Source: Pelomonas sp. Root1444
GTDB lineage: Bacteria > Pseudomonadota > Gammaproteobacteria > Burkholderiales > Burkholderiaceae_C
Length of the DNA: 47,051 nt
Direction: 5' to 3'
NCBI RefSeq assembly: GCF_001426885.1
Contig: NZ_LMFP01000024.1
Coordinates: 1 to 47,051 of the forward strand
Position numbers and translations under genes: made by a program. The notes under the pieces were generated by a model. The model was not told where the DNA came from and did not search any database. It saw only the letters and a program-made list of their open reading frames with translations. This document shows positions 41,422 to 47,051 of this stretch, piece by piece; the first letter of the stretch is position 1; every line of letters begins with the position of its first letter.

Positions 41422-42605
41422 TTGCTGGCGCCCGACGCTGCCGGCGCCGCGGCCGATCCGCCGCTGGGCTGGATGCGCAGCGGCGTGCCGGGCCGCAGGT
41501 TCTGCTTGCCTTCCATGACGACCTGGGCCGCCGCGTCCAGGCCTTCCACCACCGCCTGCTCACCCATCGCCTGGCGCACCTGCACCGGCACGAGCTTGGC
41601 GGTGTTGTCGGGCTCCACGACGTACACCGAGCGCTCGTTGCCGCGCATGATGATGGCCGCCTGCGGCACCACCGTCACGCCCTTCAGCGTGCGCAGCGTG
41701 ACGCGCACGCGCAGGTACTGGCCGGGCCACAACGCCTGGGCCTTGTTGTCGAACTCGGCCTTGACCTTGATGGTGCCGGTGGCCGAGTCGACGAGGTTGT
41801 CCACCGCCGTCACGCGGCCCTTGAGGGCGGCCGTGCCGCGCGCCGAACCGGGCGTGATGGCCTCCACCTCCAGGTCGCCGGCGCGCGTCGCGGCCAGCAG
41901 CGACGCGAGCTGCGTCTCGGGCACCACGAACGTGATGCCGATGGGGTCGAGCTGGGCGATGTTGACCAGCGGTGCCGCCGTGGCATTGGCCTGCACCAGG
42001 CTGCCGGGATAGACGCTGACGATGCCGACGCGGCCGTTGATGGGCGCGCGCAGCTCGTTGTAGCCCAGCGTGACCTGCGCGGCCCGGATGGCGGCCTCGT
42101 CGCTCTTCACCAGCGCCTGGCCGGACTCGAGGTTGGCCTGCGCCGTGTCCAGCGCGCTGCGCGACACGAAGTTCTGCGCCACCAGCTCCTGGGCACGCTT
42201 GAACTGCCGCTCCAGGTCGCCCAGCGCGGCACGGTCGCGTGCCAGCTGGGCGCGGGCCTTCTCCAGGTCCGCGCGCTGGGCGCGGTCGTCGAAACGGAAC
42301 AGCAGCTCGCCCTTCTTCACGCTCTGGCCGTCCTTGACGAGCACCTGGGCGACTGTGCTGGTCGTCTGTGCGCGCAGGTCCACGCTCTGCAGCGCCGTGA
42401 CGGTGCCGCTGGCCTCGACCGTGACCGGCACGTCCGCCTGCCGGACCGCGACCACGCCGACGTTCTGTGCCGGCGGCGCGCTTGCCGCCCCGGCCGGGGC
42501 GGCGGCGCCAGGCGTCGCCGGGCTGCCGGCGTCATCCTTTCGCCCACAGCCGGCCAGGAGGGTCAGCGCGAGGCCGTACAGGATCAGGGATGGGGTCGAG
42601 CGCAT
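41418..42605 (-). CDS. RND efflux periplasmic adaptor (membrane fusion protein)
   Basis: This 395-residue protein has a lipobox (LTLLAGC) and a Gly/Ala/Pro-rich linker. A lipoyl-like half-motif follows (VDLRAQTTSTVAQVLVKDGQSVKKGELLFRFDDRAQRADLEKARAQLARDRAAL), then an alpha-helical hairpin (LVAQNFVSRSALDTAQANLES), the second lipoyl half (GYNELRAPINGRVGIVSVYPGSLVQ) and a beta-barrel part. It links the inner-membrane pump to an outer-membrane channel. It is the first gene of the operon; the 103 bases upstream, to psuG, probably hold its promoter. Confidence 0.93.
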   Translation of the reverse strand: MRSTPSLILYGLALTLLAGCGRKDDAGSPATPGAAAPAGAASAPPAQNVGVVAVRQADVPVTVEASGTVTALQSVDLRAQTTSTVAQVLVKDGQSVKKGELLFRFDDRAQRADLEKARAQLARDRAALGDLERQFKRAQELVAQNFVSRSALDTAQANLESGQALVKSDEAAIRAAQVTLGYNELRAPINGRVGIVSVYPGSLVQANATAAPLVNIAQLDPIGITFVVPETQLASLLAATRAGDLEVEAITPGSARGTAALKGRVTAVDNLVDSATGTIKVKAEFDNKAQALWPGQYLRVRVTLRTLKGVTVVPQAAIIMRGNERSVYVVEPDNTAKLVPVQVRQAMGEQAVVEGLDAAAQVVMEGKQNLRPGTPLRIQPSGGSAAAPAASGASK

Positions 42606-42708
42606 GAGGCTGGCCTGCCAAAAGTAATGGGGATTGACTGCAAAAACGGGTCAGCTTAATGGCGCCGTTTTGCTCGCAGATTGCTGGCGGCGGTCAGCTG
42701 CGCGTTTT

Positions 42709-43619
<911 letters not shown>

Positions 43620-43623
<4 letters not shown>

Positions 43624-44528
43624 CGTTCTTCTAGGAATCGAGGGTTCAGTTCGGGGTGGACGCTGTCCTCGGTCTGCAGCGTCAGCGCGGCCAGGTCCAG
43701 CCCCAGTCGGGCCGCGGCATCGAAGTCGTCGGGCGCCTTCAGCAACGACGCGCAGACGCCGGCGGACAGCGCATCCCCCGCGCCCGTCACGTCCACGACG
43801 TGCACCTGCGGCGCCGGCCAGTGGCGCGGCGCCCGGCCCGGCGTGCTGAGCAGCAGGCCGTCCGCGCCCTTGGACACCAGCACGCACCCCACGCCGCGGG
43901 CATGCAGCGCGTCGAAGGCGTCGTTCGCTTCCGCGGCGATGGTGGCCAGCTCGCCGGCGTTCATGACCAGCAGGTGCAGGCCGTCCAGGCGCTCCGGCAG
44001 CCGCTCCATCTTGGCCTCGGACACCGCCACGCCCACCAGCGGGACGCCGCTGGCACGTGCCTCGCCCAGCAGCAGCGGCCAGGTGTCGGTGGGCAGGTTG
44101 CCGTCGGCCACGACCAGCGCGGCGCTGGCGCGCAACGGCTGGCTGGCCGCCAGCGCCCAGGGGTTCAGGCTCTCGACCAGGGGCATGGACGCCAGGCCCA
44201 GCTCCAGGCTGCCATCGGGCGCGAGCACGGCGGTGTAGCTGTCGCTGGCATGGCGGCGCAGCCGGATGACGGCGCGCGTGTCGATGCCGACGGTGGCCGC
44301 CTGCTCCAGCAGCATGCGGCCGCCGGCGTCATCGCCGACGGCGGCCACCAGCGACACGGGCAAGCCCAGCCGCGCGAGGTTCTCGGCGACGTTGCGCACC
44401 ACGCCGCCGGGCGTCTCATGCGATTCACAAGGGTTGGACGAGCCGAGCAGCGCGCTGGCCAGCAGGCGCAGCTTGCGGTCGATGTTGAGGCCGCCAACGC
44501 AGACGATGGGGGCGGCTGAGAGGTTCAT
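43620..44528 (-). CDS. psuK: PfkB-family kinase, probable pseudouridine kinase
   Basis: This 302-residue ribokinase-fold enzyme has the N-terminal substrate-site pattern VCVGGLNIDRKL and PGGVVRNVAENLARLGLPVSLVAAVGDD. The PfkB catalytic signature DVTGAGDALSAGVCASLL lies near the C-terminus. Adjacent psuG and the overlapping start make phosphorylation of pseudouridine at the 5' position the likely reaction; the substrate is inferred from context. It starts 17 bases after the alpha/beta hydrolase stop, so a three-gene transcript is plausible. Confidence 0.88.
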
Positions 44529-44545
44529 CGCGCGATTCTAGGAAG

Positions 44546-45235
44546 TCACCCTGTCACGCGTCCGAGGGCTTGCGCTAGGAACCAGCCCGCCATCGCCGCC
44601 GCCAGCGCCTGCACCACCTGCCCGTCGTTGCGCCCGCTGCGTGCGCGCACGTGGAAGGCGTGGTCCGCATCCTCCTCCAGGTGCAGCGCGGCGCGGTCGC
44701 CCAGGCCGTCGATGACACCGCGCAGCAAAGCCAGGTCGGCCAGCTCGTCGCGGGTGCCCTGCAGGAACAGCATCGGCACCCGCACCTCGACCAGGTGCGC
44801 GGCCCGCGTGATGCCCGGCTTGCCGGCCGGGTGCAGCGGAAAGCCCACGAACGCCAGGCCGCGCACGCCGTCCATCGCCGCGGCCGCCTGGGCCTGCGAC
44901 GTCATGCGTCCGCCGAAGGACTTGCCGCCCGCGAACAGCGGCGTGCCGGGCAGGCGCTCCCGCGCCACCGCCACCGCCGCACGCACGGCGGCGTGGGCGA
45001 TGGCCGGTGTGTCGGGCCGCTTCGAACCGCGTTCCATGTACGGGAACTGGTAGCGCAGCGTGGCGACAGACTGGTCGCACAAGGCCTGCGCCAGCGCTTC
45101 CATGAAGCCGTGGTGCATGCCCGCGCCTGCGCCGTGTGCGAACACGTAGGTGCAGCGCGGCCTCGGCGGCTGCAGCCACAGTGCCGACACGGTGGTGTCG
45201 CCGTCGACCGACAAGGTGAGAGGCGTGAGGCTCAT
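44546..45235 (-). CDS. Alpha/beta hydrolase (KANL3/TEX30-like, dienelactone-hydrolase fold)
   Basis: The 229-residue protein has the oxyanion loop FAHGAGAGMHHGF, the nucleophile elbow GGKSFGGR (GXSXG), the acidic member TRDELAD and the histidine in ADHAFHV, so the catalytic triad appears complete. The HGAGAGM-type start is typical of the TEX30/KANL3 sub-family, whose substrate is unknown. It is the first gene of a minus-strand unit with psuK and psuG and is divergent from the aminotransferase, with 91 bases between the two start codons. Confidence 0.87.
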   Translation of the reverse strand: MSLTPLTLSVDGDTTVSALWLQPPRPRCTYVFAHGAGAGMHHGFMEALAQALCDQSVATLRYQFPYMERGSKRPDTPAIAHAAVRAAVAVARERLPGTPLFAGGKSFGGRMTSQAQAAAAMDGVRGLAFVGFPLHPAGKPGITRAAHLVEVRVPMLFLQGTRDELADLALLRGVIDGLGDRAALHLEEDADHAFHVRARSGRNDGQVVQALAAAMAGWFLAQALGRVTG

Positions 45236-45326
45236 GCCGGCAGCTTAGTGCGCTAGAGTCGCCCGCGGTGCGGCGCCACGCCGCCCACGTCGCTCGGACG
45301 GTTCCGGGCGCTCACGTGACACTGCA

Positions 45327-46547
45327 ATGACCTCCTCTTCTTCCGCTTCCGGCGGCAAGCGCCGTTTCGCGCGCATCGACCGCCTCCCGCCCTACGTCTT
45401 CAACATCACCGCCGAGCTCAAGCTGGCGGCGCGCCGACGAGGCGAAGACATCATCGACATGAGCATGGGCAACCCCGACGGGGCCACGCCGCCGCACATC
45501 GTCGCCAAGCTCGCCGAGGTGGCCCAGCGCCCCGACACCCACGGCTACTCGGCCAGCAAGGGCATCCCGCGCCTGCGCCGCGCGATCTCGCACTGGTACC
45601 AGCGCCGCTACGGCGTGGCCATCGACCCCGACCACGAAGCCATCGTCACCATCGGCTCCAAGGAAGGCCTGGCCCACCTGATGCTGGCCACGCTGGACCG
45701 CGGCGATACCGTGCTGGTGCCGGACCCCAGCTACCCCATCCACATCTACGGCGCGGTCATCGCCGGTGCCGACATCCGCGCCATCCCCGTCAGCAGCGAG
45801 GTCGACTTCTTCGCCGAGCTGGAGAAGACCATACGCGGCAGCTACCCCAAGCCCAAGATGATGGTGTTCGGCTTCCCGTCCAACCCGACGGCGCAGTGCG
45901 TGGACCTCGGCTTCTTCGAGCGTGTCGTGGCGCTGGCGAAGAAGCACGACATCCTGGTGGTGCACGACCTGGCCTACGCCGACATCGTCTTCGACGGCTA
46001 CGTGGCGCCGTCCATCATGCAGGTGCCCGGCGCCAAGGACGTGGCGGTCGAGTTCTTCACGCTCAGCAAGAGCTACAACATGGCCGGCTGGCGCGTCGGC
46101 TTCATGGTCGGCAACCCCGACCTCGTCGCCGCATTGGCGCGCATCAAGAGCTATCACGATTACGGCACCTTCACGCCACTGCAGGTCGCCGCCATCGCGG
46201 CGCTCGAAGGCGACCAGCAATGCGTGCAGGACATTGCGGCAAGCTACCAGCGCCGCCGCGACGTGCTCTACAAGGGGCTGATCGAAGCCGGCTGGCAGGT
46301 GGACTGCCCCAAGGCCAGCATGTACATCTGGGCGCGCATCCCCGAGCCGTATCGCGAACTGGGCTCGCTGGAGTTCGCGCGCCAGCTGCTGGAGAAGGCC
46401 AAGGTCTGCGTGTCCCCAGGCATCGGCTTCGGCGACCACGGCGATGGCCACGTGCGCTTCGCGCTGATCGAGAACGAGTCGCGCATCCGCCAGGCGGTGC
46501 GGGGGATCAAGGCGATGTTCAAGGCGGATGGGGTGATCAAGCCATGA
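45327..46547 (+). CDS. alaC: AlaC-type PLP-dependent aminotransferase
   Basis: This 406-residue fold-type I aminotransferase has the N-terminal [35 protein letters not shown], the PLP-contact stretches [32 protein letters not shown] and [15 protein letters not shown], the Schiff-base lysine in [15 protein letters not shown] and the carboxylate-binding arginine in GDGHVRFAL. It probably makes alanine from pyruvate with glutamate, as E. coli AlaC does. In many Burkholderiales the next gene is hom (homoserine dehydrogenase); here accessory DNA begins right after the stop codon. Confidence 0.9.
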   Translation: MTSSSSASGGKRRFARIDRLPPYVFNITAELKLAARRRGEDIIDMSMGNPDGATPPHIVAKLAEVAQRPDTHGYSASKGIPRLRRAISHWYQRRYGVAIDPDHEAIVTIGSKEGLAHLMLATLDRGDTVLVPDPSYPIHIYGAVIAGADIRAIPVSSEVDFFAELEKTIRGSYPKPKMMVFGFPSNPTAQCVDLGFFERVVALAKKHDILVVHDLAYADIVFDGYVAPSIMQVPGAKDVAVEFFTLSKSYNMAGWRVGFMVGNPDLVAALARIKSYHDYGTFTPLQVAAIAALEGDQQCVQDIAASYQRRRDVLYKGLIEAGWQVDCPKASMYIWARIPEPYRELGSLEFARQLLEKAKVCVSPGIGFGDHGDGHVRFALIENESRIRQAVRGIKAMFKADGVIKP

Positions 46548-46639
46548 GCCTGGTTCGACTCAATAGAGTTCAAAAACTCGAACCGACCGCGCTCATAGGA
46601 GAGCGCGGTTTGTGGACGCTGCACGCCTGGGGCGAATAG
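46544..46639 (+). other. Candidate 31-residue ORF overlapping the alaC stop
   Basis: An ATG overlaps the alaC TGA (ATGA at 46544-46547) and opens a frame that begins [19 protein letters not shown] and ends TAG 46637-46639. The overlap could permit coupled translation, but the frame covers repeat 1 and the hairpin described below and ends inside repeat 2, so it is more probably chance. No family. Confidence 0.15.
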
Positions 46640-46703
46640 TTCAAAAACCGCCGGCCTTGACAGGTGCAGGGCCCTACTCGCAAAACAATAGAGTCCAAAA
46701 GCG
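46561..46703 (+). mobile_element. Tn7-like element end: three TnsB-site-like repeats
   Basis: Three imperfect direct repeats occur: AATAGAGTTCAAAAAC at 46562, AATAGTTCAAAAACC at 46635 (two bases shorter) and AATAGAGTCCAAAAGC at 46687. The third, read as ACAATAGAGTCCAAAAGCG, matches the Tn7 right-end TnsB site ACAATAAAGTCTTAAACTG at 13 of 19 positions (Tn7 site recalled from memory). They stand immediately upstream of a TnsD/TniQ-like gene and immediately downstream of alaC. TGTGGACG at 46611-46618 differs from the Tn7 tip TGTGGGCG by one base, but that would leave repeat 1 outside, so the exact tip is unsettled. Confidence 0.5.
46586..46611 (+). terminator. 9-bp hairpin with short T-run behind alaC
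   Basis: ACCGCGCTC (46586-46594) pairs with GAGCGCGGT (46601-46609) across a 6-base loop and is followed by TT at 46610-46611. The stem is strong but the T-run is short. It could end the alaC transcript, either as native host sequence or as part of the inserted element. Confidence 0.6.
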
Positions 46704-46988
46704 TGGGTATTCAGATCCCAATTCTTCCGAAAGGATCGCTGCTCTATTCAGCGTTGGCGTTCAGCTACCGAGCATCAGCGGCCAGCAACGGCCGACGATT
46801 TGTGGACAAGTTCTACGGCTACCGCGGAGCAAGCCACGTGAATTGGTTTGGTGCGGGTGCAGCGTTCGTCAGCAGTCAGTCATTCAACGGCGCCGAATCG
46901 CCGATCGAGATCCTGCGGAGCAACACGCTCTTTGGCTACTACTCGCTCGGCCTGACGGCTGAGGCTTCACATCAGTGGTCCGCAGACC
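46703..46988 (+). CDS. TnsD/TniQ-like transposition protein, N-terminal fragment (3' truncated)
   Basis: A frame open from the GTG at 46703 (also from 46664) codes MGIQIPILPKGSLLYSALAF, then RRFVDKFYGYRGASH and SPIEILRSNTLFGYYSLGL. This order matches the start of TnsD (P-x-P-x5-LLYS...L...FGxR, then E-x-HTLFPxY), the target-selection protein of Tn7-like transposons. The usual zinc-finger cysteines would lie beyond the break. At 46989 it runs into the 63-bp terminal repeat; the frame then stops at TGA 47045-47047 after unrelated residues, so only about 95 of an expected 400-600 residues are present. The family is assigned from short motifs and needs a profile search. Confidence 0.5.
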
Positions 46989-47051
46989 TAGGGACAGTCT
47001 GCAAAACCCCGTTCTTGCGTGGCGCTGAGGTCGTGTGCGGCTCGTGAGTCG
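46989..47051. repeat. 63-bp terminal inverted repeat, right copy (IS-like end)
   Basis: This is the exact reverse complement of bases 1-63. The boundary with unique DNA is ...GACC then TAGGGACAGTC. It interrupts the TnsD/TniQ-like frame. Because both contig ends share 63 identical bases in outward orientation, they most likely enter the same end of two copies (in opposite orientation) of one insertion sequence. Confidence 0.85.

Noticed and set aside
39025..42012. 995-residue plus-strand frame opposite the RND genes
   Set aside because: Same reason: an antisense shadow without any domain, while the minus-strand frames are clear RND pump proteins.
46552..46583. tRNA fragment suggested by GGTTCGACTC
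   Set aside because: The T-loop-like word is present, but no acceptor, D or anticodon arm pairs around it. The GGTTCGA/TCGAACC pair is a local dyad.

Overview
The window looks like one complete contig from a high-GC betaproteobacterium, most probably order Burkholderiales (Roseateles/Rubrivivax-like). This rests on the strong G/C bias at third positions, the fused indolepyruvate ferredoxin oxidoreductase divergent from an AsnC-type regulator, the TakP-type TRAP transporter, the mltA / 'Gcr' membrane-protein / apaG neighbourhood and the alaC-type aminotransferase. The species is inferred from gene content, not proven.

Core (about 0.74-46.55 kb): ordinary chromosomal genes packed in short operons. 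From left to right: a LytS/LytR-like two-component operon with a small membrane protein between kinase and regulator; two YceI proteins with cytochrome b561; a TRAP transporter (binding protein, small and large permease); a DMT exporter; a DUF2167 membrane protein; a lipoprotein; the 1180-residue indolepyruvate oxidoreductase and its divergent AsnC regulator; a metallophosphoesterase; a diguanylate cyclase; a second DMT exporter; a PEP mutase/isocitrate lyase family enzyme; a 1052-residue membrane patatin; methylglyoxal synthase; a GGDEF-EAL phosphodiesterase; a 54-residue basic protein with its own terminator; an FAD oxidoreductase; a run of small genes (GFA, GST, UbiE-like, DUF427); MltA and a 35-residue membrane peptide with back-to-back overlapping starts; a Gcr-type membrane protein; ApaG; a periplasmic binding protein with Tag glycosylase; ribulose-phosphate epimerase; a low-molecular-weight phosphatase; an RND efflux pair; the PsuK/PsuG pseudouridine catabolism pair; an alpha/beta hydrolase; and an AlaC-type aminotransferase.

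The edges (bases 1 to about 730, and 46548 to the end) are different. They are visibly richer in A/T and carry accessory DNA. The first 63 bases and the last 63 bases are exact reverse complements, and both abut a broken gene. On the left it cuts the C-terminal half of a HEPN/AbiU2-like protein with an RX5H motif. On the right it cuts the N-terminal part of a TnsD/TniQ-like transposition protein. The right edge also has three AATAGAGTTCAAAAAC-type repeats that resemble Tn7 TnsB-binding sites and begin only about 14 bases after the alaC stop. My reading is that a Tn7-like element has inserted behind alaC, that copies of an IS-like sequence lie at both contig ends, and that the assembly stopped inside that repeated sequence. 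No tRNA, rRNA or CRISPR array was found.
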